The notes under the pieces are model-generated. The model ran no database searches. It worked only from the letters and a program-made list of their open reading frames with translations, and had not been told where the DNA came from. DNA of 18,606 bases from Francisellaceae bacterium UBA6186 (GTDB lineage Bacteria; Pseudomonadota; Gammaproteobacteria; UBA6186; Azoamicaceae): the NCBI GenBank assembly GCA_002422785.1, contig DITK01000017.1, positions 1-18,606 on the forward strand, read 5' to 3'. A program made the position numbers and the translations under genes. Shown piece after piece: positions 6,938-13,510 of this stretch (positions are counted from its first letter, which is position 1; each line of letters opens with the position of its first letter).

Positions 6938-7600
6938 TTAAGAACTCTCTAGCGTATCTAAAATTTTATGTCTAATAGCTAAATGTGTTAATTCAACATC
7001 ACTTGTGACATTAAGTTTATCAAACATTCTATATCGATAACTATTAACTGTTTTTGGACTTAAACATAACTTGTCAGAAATTTCTTGTACTTTTTGACCA
7101 CCTGTAATCATCATCATAATTTGTAACTCTCGTTCGGATAAAATATCTAACGGAGAACCATTAGGAGTCGCTACATTTTTTAAAGCTAGCTGTTGAGCTA
7201 TATCAGGACCTATATAATGTTTAGACTTTCCGGAATAAACCGTTTGTATGGCATGGATCATTTCAGCTATATTGGCTTCCTTAGTTAGATAACCAACGGC
7301 GCCAGCCTGCAAAAATTTTGATGGAAAAGGCTCCTCTCCACAAACTGTTAAAGCTATAATTTTAATGTGTGGGTGACTTTTAATGATTTTTTTAGTTGCT
7401 TCTAGCCCGCCAATACCCGGCATTCTAACGTCCATAAGAACAACGTGAGGGCTTTTATCCCTTACCATTCTTACTGCTTCTTCACCACTACTTGCCTGGC
7501 CAACTACGCATATATTATTTTCTTCCAATATGCTAGAAATTCCTTCCCTAACTATAGGATGATCATCAACCACCAAAACATTGATTAAAGGCTTTACCAA
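6938..7600 (-). CDS. uvrY: GacA/UvrY/LetA-type response regulator, TTG start
   Basis: This is a two-component DNA-binding regulator of the BarA/UvrY, GacS/GacA and LetS/LetA group, which usually activates small RNAs that sequester CsrA and so switches growth phase or virulence traits. The 220 residues comprise a receiver domain (D12, D13, phosphoacceptor D57 in VVLMDVRMPG, T85, K107) and a LuxR/FixJ-type helix-turn-helix (about 150-212: LSERELQIMMMITGG, SPKTVNSYRYRMFDKL). Position directly before uvrC is the classical arrangement. The start codon is TTG, chosen because GGAGG sits 9 nt upstream and no ATG precedes the receiver domain. It lies 28 nt after the tRNA-Ser gene with no evident terminator between, so it may share the tRNA promoter. 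The cognate kinase and the sRNA targets are not in the window. Confidence 0.94.
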   Translation of the reverse strand: MVKPLINVLVVDDHPIVREGISSILEENNICVVGQASSGEEAVRMVRDKSPHVVLMDVRMPGIGGLEATKKIIKSHPHIKIIALTVCGEEPFPSKFLQAGAVGYLTKEANIAEMIHAIQTVYSGKSKHYIGPDIAQQLALKNVATPNGSPLDILSERELQIMMMITGGQKVQEISDKLCLSPKTVNSYRYRMFDKLNVTSDVELTHLAIRHKILDTLESS

Positions 7601-7609
7601 AAAAATTTC

Positions 7610-7614
7610 CTCCC
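7610..7614 (-). promoter_or_regulatory. Shine-Dalgarno fixing the TTG start of the response regulator
   Basis: GGAGG on the minus strand lies 9 nt before the TTG at 7600-7598. The strong site with a weak start codon suggests limited but deliberate translation initiation. Confidence 0.7.
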
Positions 7615-7628
7615 TAAAAGGTTTATCC

Positions 7629-7715
7629 AGGAGAGGCAGGGATTCGAACCCTGGGAGGAGTCGCCCCCTCTACGGTTTTCAAGACCGTCGCTTTCGACCA
7701 CTCAGCCACCTCTCC
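7629..7715 (-). tRNA. tRNA-Ser(UGA)
   Basis: An 87-nt class II tRNA. The acceptor GGAGAGG pairs with CCTCTCC. The D-arm region contains GGCTGAGTGGTCGAAAGC. The anticodon stem ACGGT/ACCGT holds loop CTTGAAA (anticodon TGA, reads UCA-type serine codons). A long variable arm (GAGG...CCTC) and the T-arm CAGGG-TTCGAAT-CCCTG follow. Two oddities: the base after the acceptor is T, where bacterial tRNA-Ser normally has G73, and the genome continues GGA, so CCA is not encoded and must be added by the CCA-adding enzyme. It appears to lead the uvrY-uvrC-pgsA unit. Confidence 0.95.
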
Positions 7716-7729
7716 CAAAAGCACGACAC

Positions 7730-7758
7730 ATTGTATCCGGTTAGTATACAATAAACAA
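7730..7758 (-). promoter_or_regulatory. sigma-70-type promoter of tRNA-Ser and probably the uvrY operon
   Basis: On the minus strand TTGTTT (7758-7753) and TACAAT (7735-7730) are separated by exactly 17 nt and end 14 nt before the mature tRNA 5' base. A CG-containing GTGTCGTG stretch follows the -10, as in a GC-type discriminator of stable-RNA promoters. Confidence 0.7.
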
Positions 7759-7856
7759 CCAAAAAATAAATTTAATAAAATATAAAAAAATGCTAAAGTA
7801 TATGGTATATTACAGGTCAAAATTATAGAATTTAATATAAGTTACGGAGAAAATTT

Positions 7857-8093
7857 ATGAAACCTTTTAAACTCATTCAAGGCAGCAGCAATAATATCAG
7901 CAAATTTGAAGAGGAAATTGCTCAAGCAATAGAAGATGGCTATGAATTCAGCAGCGATATGATCTCAAAATTAGTGGGAAATTCAAATAAAACTGAAATA
8001 TTATTTTTTCAACCAATGACTATAGAAGAGCATTTGGAATTCGAAAATGAAGACCTAGATTATAATGATAATGACGAAGAAGTAGATTTGTAA
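7857..8093 (+). CDS. Small DUF1737-like protein with acidic tail
   Basis: This 78-residue protein begins MKPFKLIQGSSNNISKFEEEIAQAIEDGYEF, which fits the DUF1737 pattern of small proteins (a short strand, then a helix ending in a G-aromatic turn, followed by strands ending FFQPM). Family function is unknown. The C-terminal 20 residues are strongly acidic (EFENEDLDYNDNDEEVDL), an extension the core family need not have. ACGGAG about 8 nt before the ATG is the ribosome site. It is transcribed divergently from the tRNA-Ser unit and lies 105 nt before the Bax-inhibitor gene, which has its own promoter. Family assignment is by pattern memory. Confidence 0.7.
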   Translation: MKPFKLIQGSSNNISKFEEEIAQAIEDGYEFSSDMISKLVGNSNKTEILFFQPMTIEEHLEFENEDLDYNDNDEEVDL

Positions 8094-8138
8094 AATAAAA
8101 TATTGTGTATTAATGCCTACACTGAATTATATATACTA

Positions 8139-8147
8139 TGTTATAAT
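8139..8147 (+). promoter_or_regulatory. extended -10 promoter of the Bax-inhibitor/tus unit
   Basis: TGTTATAAT forms an extended -10 (TATAAT at 8142-8147) without a good -35, as expected for TGn promoters. It lies 51 nt before the Bax-inhibitor ATG; GGAGG at 8184-8188 is the ribosome site. Confidence 0.5.
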
Positions 8148-8198
8148 AACTAGTATATCAGTTTAAAAACGACATTAAATATTGGAGGATGTCTACAT

Positions 8199-8882
8199 AT
8201 GCTAAGAAACAACGCAAATAGCTTAATAAAAAGAACTAGCTCAACAAGTTTTGTTGAAACTAATTCTGTAATTCGTAATACCTATATTTTGTTGTCCATG
8301 ACCCTATTGTTTAGTGCATTTACCGCTTTTTTGTCGTCCGTAGTTAAAGCACCTTTTTTAGGCTTGGCACCCACCCTATTAATTAACTTTGGATTGGTTT
8401 ACTTGGTAAACACTACAAAAAATAGTGCTTGGGGAATTGTAGCGGTATTTTTGTTTACAGGATTTTTTGGGTTTACTTTGGGGCCAATAGTAAATATGAC
8501 ACTTGCTCATTATGCTAACGGCTCAGAACTTATTGCTACTAGTTTAGGATTGACTGGTGCAATATTTTTTACCTTATCATGCTATGCAACCTTATCTCGC
8601 AAAGACTTCAGCTATCTTGCTGGATTTTTGTTCGCCGCATTTACCATTGCATTTATTGCTGGATTAATGACAATATTTATGAATATACCAATCATGCATC
8701 TTGCCGTTTCTTCAATGTTTGTCTTGATATCCTCTGGAATGATTCTTTTTCAAACCAGCCAAATTATCAACGGCGGAGAAAAAAATTATATAATGGCAAC
8801 TATTACCCTTTATGTTCAAATATATAATCTGTTTATTAATCTGTTACAAATTTTAAGCATGTTTTCTGGTAGACGCAACTAA
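8199..8882 (+). CDS. yccA: Bax inhibitor-1 family integral membrane protein (YccA type)
   Basis: A 227-residue protein with about seven hydrophobic segments (roughly 28-48, 52-70, 77-97, 112-130, 137-158, 163-184, 203-220) and the family's closing signature NYIMATITLYVQIYNLFINLLQIL. E. coli YccA, of the same family, modulates FtsH proteolysis; other members act as pH-dependent Ca leaks. The two acidic residues of the pH-sensing dyad in BsYetJ-type proteins appear to be Gln here (FQTSQII and LYVQIYN), so a Ca-leak role looks less likely (inference). The gene precedes tusD by 10 nt. In E. coli yccA is next to tusE, so the association with sulfur-relay genes is conserved. Confidence 0.9.
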   Translation: MLRNNANSLIKRTSSTSFVETNSVIRNTYILLSMTLLFSAFTAFLSSVVKAPFLGLAPTLLINFGLVYLVNTTKNSAWGIVAVFLFTGFFGFTLGPIVNMTLAHYANGSELIATSLGLTGAIFFTLSCYATLSRKDFSYLAGFLFAAFTIAFIAGLMTIFMNIPIMHLAVSSMFVLISSGMILFQTSQIINGGEKNYIMATITLYVQIYNLFINLLQILSMFSGRRN

Positions 8883-8892
8883 AATAAAATGT

Positions 8893-9222
8893 ATGCAGTC
8901 TAGTATAAATTTTCTAATAAGCATTAAATCTGGTAACTTAGAAAATTTTACTACTGCATATAATTTTACTACTGCCTTATTAAAAAAGCCAAGCTTGGTA
9001 GTGAACATGATTTTTTTCTATCAAGATGGATGTAATATTTTGCTCGATACCGCAATTCATCATCGATGGATCTTGTTATTAGCTCATAATCAATTACACG
9101 CCGCAGTATGCACTTCTTCTTGTAAAAAACGAGGAATAAAACTTGTCTCTCCATTTAAACCTGGTAGTATGATGGAATTTATCGACACCTCTCAAATAAC
9201 TAATAAAGTTATACAGTTTTAA
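8893..9222 (+). CDS. tusD: Sulfurtransferase TusD (DsrE family)
   Basis: TusD is a subunit of the TusBCD complex, which takes persulfide sulfur from TusA and passes it to TusE for 2-thiouridine synthesis at the wobble base of Lys, Glu and Gln tRNAs. At 109 aa it is shorter than E. coli TusD (128), mainly through a shorter middle loop. The active cysteine of the family corresponds to C73 in AAVCTSSCKKRG; a second nearby Cys (C77) is extra. The C-terminus NKVIQF matches the family ending VVQF. It starts 10 nt after the membrane-protein stop with no clear ribosome site, suggesting coupled translation, and abuts tusC with no gap. Confidence 0.92.
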   Translation: MQSSINFLISIKSGNLENFTTAYNFTTALLKKPSLVVNMIFFYQDGCNILLDTAIHHRWILLLAHNQLHAAVCTSSCKKRGIKLVSPFKPGSMMEFIDTSQITNKVIQF

Positions 9223-9588
9223 ATGAAAAAAAAATATCTAATAATTAATCATCACTCTCCGGCACGCAATTTACATAGCGAAGAAACGCTAGAATTTATA
9301 TTAAGCATTGCCAGCATGGAAAATAATGTTTCTATATTGTTAATAGGAAACGCAGCATTTCAAGTACTCAATAATCAAAATTATACACTAATGGATCGTG
9401 GCTTATTAGATCAAACATTAGAAGCTTTTAAATTATTTGCATTGCAAAATATTTATATAGAACAAACAATGCTTAAAAAAATAAAGCAATTAAAATTAAA
9501 CCTCATTCCAAATCTTAATATTATAGAATTGTCTTTACACAATTTAAACGATTTATATAAGAAACATGATATAATTTTAACTTTTTAG
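9223..9588 (+). CDS. tusC: Sulfur relay protein TusC (DsrF-like)
   Basis: The ATG follows the tusD stop directly. The 121-residue protein aligns by eye with E. coli TusC along its length: N-terminal HSPARNLHSEETLEFILSIASMENNVSILLIGNAAFQVL, then MDRGLLDQTLEAFKLFALQNIYIEQ, and the ending LYKKHDIILTF (family ending YDVILRF). TusC is the structural, non-catalytic subunit of the TusBCD heterohexamer, consistent with no cysteine being visible in the protein. It lies between tusD and tusB in the usual order. A 71-nt gap to the preferred tusB start holds nothing obvious. Confidence 0.92.
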   Translation: MKKKYLIINHHSPARNLHSEETLEFILSIASMENNVSILLIGNAAFQVLNNQNYTLMDRGLLDQTLEAFKLFALQNIYIEQTMLKKIKQLKLNLIPNLNIIELSLHNLNDLYKKHDIILTF

Positions 9589-9659
9589 TCTATCCTATTT
9601 AAGCATTACCTATATTGTCTAAGATTGCTATACATTCACACATCAAATATAATAACCAC

Positions 9660-9959
9660 ATGCTGCTAAATATTTTTTCATACGGATTAGACTATCAACC
9701 ATTATTTAAACAATTATATTGTAATTATTTAAATAACAATACGAAAACAGATAGTTTAATCTTGCTGCAAGATGGTGTATATTTAGGTCTAACTATAAAA
9801 AACAATAACACTTCTTTACTAAAGATATATGCATTAGATCTAGATGTAACTGCAAGGGGATTGCTTACAGCTTACCAAGATATTAAATCTATTAAATTAG
9901 TTTCTTATGACGAATTTGTTGATTTAATATTACAACATGATAAAAATATAACATGGTAA
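9660..9959 (+). CDS. tusB: Sulfur relay protein TusB (DsrH-like)
   Basis: A 99-residue protein with the TusB hallmarks DSLILLQDGVYLGL, KIYALDLDVTARGL and the C-terminal VSYDEFVDLILQHDKNITW. I chose the ATG at 9660 because the resulting N-terminus MLLNIFSYGL aligns with the MLHTLHRS start of E. coli TusB (95 aa). The frame is open upstream to a TTG at 9615, but that would add 15 residues without a ribosome site. No strong Shine-Dalgarno precedes either start. TusB is the third subunit of TusBCD. The 3' end overlaps tusE by 7 nt. Confidence 0.9.
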   Translation: MLLNIFSYGLDYQPLFKQLYCNYLNNNTKTDSLILLQDGVYLGLTIKNNNTSLLKIYALDLDVTARGLLTAYQDIKSIKLVSYDEFVDLILQHDKNITW

Positions 9960-10246
9960 ATAATAAATTTGATAATCTAAATAATCGAAATCTTAATTTA
10001 ATCAGATCGATCGCTAAACAAGAAAATATTAATTTAACTGATCTGCATTTTATTATAATTAATCTATTGCAAGATTTTTATCAAGAATTCGTTATACCAC
10101 CTTCAACTAAAGCATTAATTAATTATGCAAAAAATAAAAACCCTGATCTAAAACTAGATAGTTTGCTATTTGTTAAACTATTCCCAGATGGAATAGCCCA
10201 AGCTTGTCGTATTGCTAATCTACCTAAATCTCCACGTTGTCTGTAA
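9953..10246 (+). CDS. tusE: TusE/DsrC-family sulfur carrier with two conserved cysteines
   Basis: This 97-residue DsrC-fold protein accepts sulfur from TusBCD and hands it to the MnmA-tRNA complex. The core motif LLQDFYQEF (38-46), the VKLFPDG turn (74-80) and the C-terminal arm IANLPKSPRCL with the essential penultimate Cys96 are clear. It is about 10 residues shorter at the N-terminus than E. coli TusE. Unusually, a second cysteine, C85, lies ten residues before C96, giving the CX10C arrangement of DsrC proteins working with dissimilatory sulfite reductase; E. coli TusE has Thr there. No dsrAB is near and tusBCD is intact, so the thiolation role is favoured. Its ATG lies inside tusB, with coupled translation. 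Confidence 0.93.
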   Translation: MVNNKFDNLNNRNLNLIRSIAKQENINLTDLHFIIINLLQDFYQEFVIPPSTKALINYAKNKNPDLKLDSLLFVKLFPDGIAQACRIANLPKSPRCL

Positions 10247-10273
10247 GGTGGGGCCCATCATAGGATAAAATTT

Positions 10274-11002
10274 ATGCAAATTATAGCTATTAAAACTCAT
10301 CTTATTGAAGCTTCTGAATCACTAGAAAAAATTCTTGATCTTTATCTAACTTCGATTAAAGAACAAGATATTATTGCTATAACATCTAAAATTATTAGCA
10401 TATGTCAAGCCAGAATTATTAACAAAGAAAACATCTCTAAAGAACAATTAATTAAACAAGAAGCTGATGCAATTTTACAAACTACATATAATCCTTATGG
10501 CATTTATTTAACTATAAAAAATAATATTATAATCCCATCTGCTGGCATTGATGAATCTAACGGTCAAGATGTCTATATTTTATATCCCAAAGATATTACA
10601 AAAACTGCTAATTGTATTTGGAATTATTTGCGTCGTAAATACTCTATAAAACATTTAGGCATTATTATAACCGATAGCCATACTACTCCAATGCGCACAG
10701 GAGTAACTGGGATCTGTCTTGGCTGGTGTGGTTTTAAACCACTGTATTCTTATGTCGGAAAACCAGATCTTTATAACAACCCACTTAAGGTTACCAACAT
10801 CAATCTATTAGATGCACTGGCAACTTCTAGTGTTTTAATAATGGGAGAAGGTAACGAACAAACACCCTTAGCTATTATTCGCAATGCACCTAAAATTACT
10901 TTTTTAAACAGAGCACCAAGTATCGCAGAACAAAATAGCATTACTATGACAATGGAACAAGATGTATATGCCCCACTGTTGATGGCAGGAAAATGGAATT
11001 AA
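10274..11002 (+). CDS. CofE-like gamma-glutamyl ligase
   Basis: A 242-residue protein of the F420-0:gamma-glutamyl ligase (CofE/FbiB N-domain) family, close to the usual 245-250 aa. Landmarks: DIIAITSKIISICQAR (32-47, the T-S-K pocket), IIPSAGIDESNGQD (86-99), and IITDSHTTPMRTGVTGICLGW (131-151), corresponding to the metal- and GTP-binding D-S and R/G positions, with MGEGNEQTP (190-198) after. Nothing else in the window relates to coenzyme F420, and gammaproteobacteria generally do not make it, so F420 is an unlikely substrate. In Chlamydia a CofE homologue has been proposed to replace folylpolyglutamate synthase FolC; the same is possible here (inference). AGGAT precedes the ATG. Its TAA overlaps the stop of the convergent permease gene. 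Confidence 0.85.
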   Translation: MQIIAIKTHLIEASESLEKILDLYLTSIKEQDIIAITSKIISICQARIINKENISKEQLIKQEADAILQTTYNPYGIYLTIKNNIIIPSAGIDESNGQDVYILYPKDITKTANCIWNYLRRKYSIKHLGIIITDSHTTPMRTGVTGICLGWCGFKPLYSYVGKPDLYNNPLKVTNINLLDALATSSVLIMGEGNEQTPLAIIRNAPKITFLNRAPSIAEQNSITMTMEQDVYAPLLMAGKWN

Positions 11003-12252
11003 AAATGATTAATAATTTCTAAAATTATTATCCCAACCCCAAAGAAAAAAATCATACCCATTAATATCTTACCAAATGGTGCCCGATATTTTTCATTATT
11101 GATAGAATTTATATTGCTATGTACGATACCTTGTTGATGAATACGTATTTTCCAAACCATAATCACTGGATAAATAATCATAATCATTGCTGAAAATGCA
11201 CCAGCCACACTTAATGCTTTCAAAAACCCACCAGGAAAAGCTATGGCATAAATAATTGGCGGCACAAATGTAATCAGACTCAAAAAGAATCTACCTTTTT
11301 TATTTCTAAATATACTTAAACCATCGGCAAAAAAATCAAACAATGCCCAAGAGCTTCCTGTTAAAGAACAAGTTAATGCAAAAAAAGAAAAACTCGCAAA
11401 ACACCTTAAAATATTTTTATTATTATAATTGTCAGATATATAATTGATAAGACTGCTACTTGGGTTAACATTAGAAGATAACATTTCATCTAATCCATCA
11501 ACCCCTGTTAACGGAATTAATAACATAATTAAAAATTGCCAAGTAATGTAAACAATCAATGGGATAATGCCACCAAGTATTATAGCTACTTTAAGAGGAA
11601 TTATTTCTTCTCGTAAATAAGATTTTAACGGTGGAATTATTTCATGATAACCAAATGTAACAACAATCAATGGCAATGCTTTTAACAAAATCTTGAAATT
11701 AACAACATTTGACAAATTAGCAGTGGTGATTACTGTGTCAGATTCTGGGAAAAAAAGACTAAGACATAATAATATAAAAGAAATTATTAATCCGATCATT
11801 AACAATCTATTAAAAAATCCCACCCACTTAGTACCTAAGTATACTATCGTAGTAAATGGCAACATAAATATTATTGATGCTACATAACCATGGATTGGTA
11901 TTGGCGATAATTCTACTAACAAAGCTGCACCGCCAGATGCATATGCTGCCATGATAGAATACATAAATAACAAGCAAATAATCCAAGCAATATTTCTACC
12001 AACTCGCCCAAAAATACTGGTAGTCATAGAAATAAAATTAACTGGCCCCACAAAAGATAAAGAAGCTTCTAAAAAAAGTAAGGCACTTGCTGTCATAACT
12101 GCCCAAATAACAAAAAATGCTAGTATGGTTGGATAAAATCCTGCTCCAGCAGTTTTAACCGGAACACCTATCATTCCACCCCCAATACATGTGCCAGCAA
12201 CTAAACATATACCTTTTAAATAGTGATAATTTATTTTTTTAAATATACTCAT
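10999..12252 (-). CDS. tyrP: TyrP-type aromatic amino-acid permease, copy A
   Basis: A 417-residue HAAAP-family transporter (proton symport of tyrosine, tryptophan or phenylalanine across the inner membrane). The N-terminal signature GICLVAGTCIGGGMIGVPVKTAGAGFYPT (14-42) is typical, and about 11 hydrophobic segments run along the chain. LPLIVVTFGYHEIIPPLKSYL and the C-terminal PPIIYAIAFPGGFLKAL are also characteristic. E. coli TyrP is 403 aa. Copy A follows copy B by 10 nt and is the last gene of the radA operon. The exact substrate cannot be read from sequence; the two copies may differ in specificity. Confidence 0.9.
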   Translation of the reverse strand: MSIFKKINYHYLKGICLVAGTCIGGGMIGVPVKTAGAGFYPTILAFFVIWAVMTASALLFLEASLSFVGPVNFISMTTSIFGRVGRNIAWIICLLFMYSIMAAYASGGAALLVELSPIPIHGYVASIIFMLPFTTIVYLGTKWVGFFNRLLMIGLIISFILLCLSLFFPESDTVITTANLSNVVNFKILLKALPLIVVTFGYHEIIPPLKSYLREEIIPLKVAIILGGIIPLIVYITWQFLIMLLIPLTGVDGLDEMLSSNVNPSSSLINYISDNYNNKNILRCFASFSFFALTCSLTGSSWALFDFFADGLSIFRNKKGRFFLSLITFVPPIIYAIAFPGGFLKALSVAGAFSAMIMIIYPVIMVWKIRIHQQGIVHSNINSINNEKYRAPFGKILMGMIFFFGVGIIILEIINHF

Positions 12253-12262
12253 TTATAAATCC

Positions 12263-13492
12263 CTAAAAATTATTTATACACTCTAAAAGCATAATAAACA
12301 CTCCAAACAACATAATAACTATTATTAATTTACTACTAATAGGTGCTTTATAACGACTATTATCCATTAAATTTGGATGATAAATAAATTTTTTGTGACG
12401 CAATTTCCATACCATAAGCGATGGATATACAATGGTTAACATAGAAGAAAGTACCGCTGCAAAACCAACTGCTTTTAAAAATCCAGCAGGGAAAAATATA
12501 CTATAAATAATCGGTGGCATAAATGTTAGCACTGTTAAAAATAATTTACCCTTGCTGTTTTTAACTATTTTAAACCCATCAGCTAAGAAGTCTGATAATG
12601 CCCAAGCTATTCCAAGCAAAGAACTAGTTAAAGCACAAAATAAAAAAGTTACTATAAAAATCAAAACACTTTTATTTTGACCATGAATCATTAAATAATT
12701 AATTATACTATCCGCTGGATTTTTATTACAAGATAACATACTAATCAAACCATCATCCCCAAACACTGGAATTAACAATAATATTACAATTTGCCAAATA
12801 ATATAAACTATCAAAGGTATAGTAGTACCTATTAAAATAACTTTTTTAAGTGGTTGTATTTCTTCCTTTAGATAAGATTTTAAAGATGGAATAATTACAT
12901 GATAACAAAAAGTTGTTGATATAATAGGCAATGCAAACAATATAAATTTAACATTACCAACAAAAGAAAAATTGCTGATGCTTTGCATAGAATTATCACC
13001 AAAAAATACAGCAGTCACACACAATAAAATAAAAGAAATTATTAATCCTATAGTTAAAAATCTATTGATTAAGTCTATAAATTTAGATCCCAGATATATT
13101 ACGTAAGCAAATGGCAACAAAAATATCAGAATGGCAAGATAAAAATTCATTGGTATAATTTGGTTAATTAAGGTAACTCCACCAGAAGTATATGCAGCCA
13201 TAATAGAATACATAAATAACAAGTAAACAACCCAAGAGATTTTTTTATTAGTATTTCCTAAGATTTCTTTGATCATAGAAATAAAATTAATTTCACCTTT
13301 GAAAACTAAACAAATTTCTAAAAACAATAACGCACTTAGGATCATCAAGACCCACATAATAACAAACGCAACTACCGTAGGATAAAAACCTGCCGCTGCA
13401 GTTTTAACCGGTACACCTATCATGCCAGCACCAATACATGTGCCGGCTACTAATAATACTCCACCTAAAGTAAGATTGTTTTTTTGTCGCAT
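12263..13492 (-). CDS. tyrP: TyrP-type aromatic amino-acid permease, copy B
   Basis: A 409-residue paralogue of the preceding permease: LLVAGTCIGAGMIGVPVKTAAAGFYPT near the N-terminus, LPIISTTFCYHVIIPSLKSYL in the middle and PPIIYSIFFPAGFLKAV near the end, with matching hydrophobic segments. The copies are similar throughout but diverged, most at the N-terminus, in the loop after DGL, and at the hydrophilic C-terminal loop, so the duplication is not recent. It starts 18 nt after ettA. Tandem tyrP copies also occur in other intracellular bacteria such as Chlamydia, where they go with tryptophan/tyrosine scavenging (knowledge; relevance is inference). Confidence 0.9.
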   Translation of the reverse strand: MRQKNNLTLGGVLLVAGTCIGAGMIGVPVKTAAAGFYPTVVAFVIMWVLMILSALLFLEICLVFKGEINFISMIKEILGNTNKKISWVVYLLFMYSIMAAYTSGGVTLINQIIPMNFYLAILIFLLPFAYVIYLGSKFIDLINRFLTIGLIISFILLCVTAVFFGDNSMQSISNFSFVGNVKFILFALPIISTTFCYHVIIPSLKSYLKEEIQPLKKVILIGTTIPLIVYIIWQIVILLLIPVFGDDGLISMLSCNKNPADSIINYLMIHGQNKSVLIFIVTFLFCALTSSLLGIAWALSDFLADGFKIVKNSKGKLFLTVLTFMPPIIYSIFFPAGFLKAVGFAAVLSSMLTIVYPSLMVWKLRHKKFIYHPNLMDNSRYKAPISSKLIIVIMLFGVFIMLLECINNF

Positions 13493-13510
13493 ATCAAGAT
13501 ATTCCTGAAA

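Noticed and set aside
7623..7820. 65-codon minus-strand open frame
   Set aside because: It is translated through tRNA-Ser (EVAEWSKATVLKTVEG is the familiar tRNA-Ser artefact).
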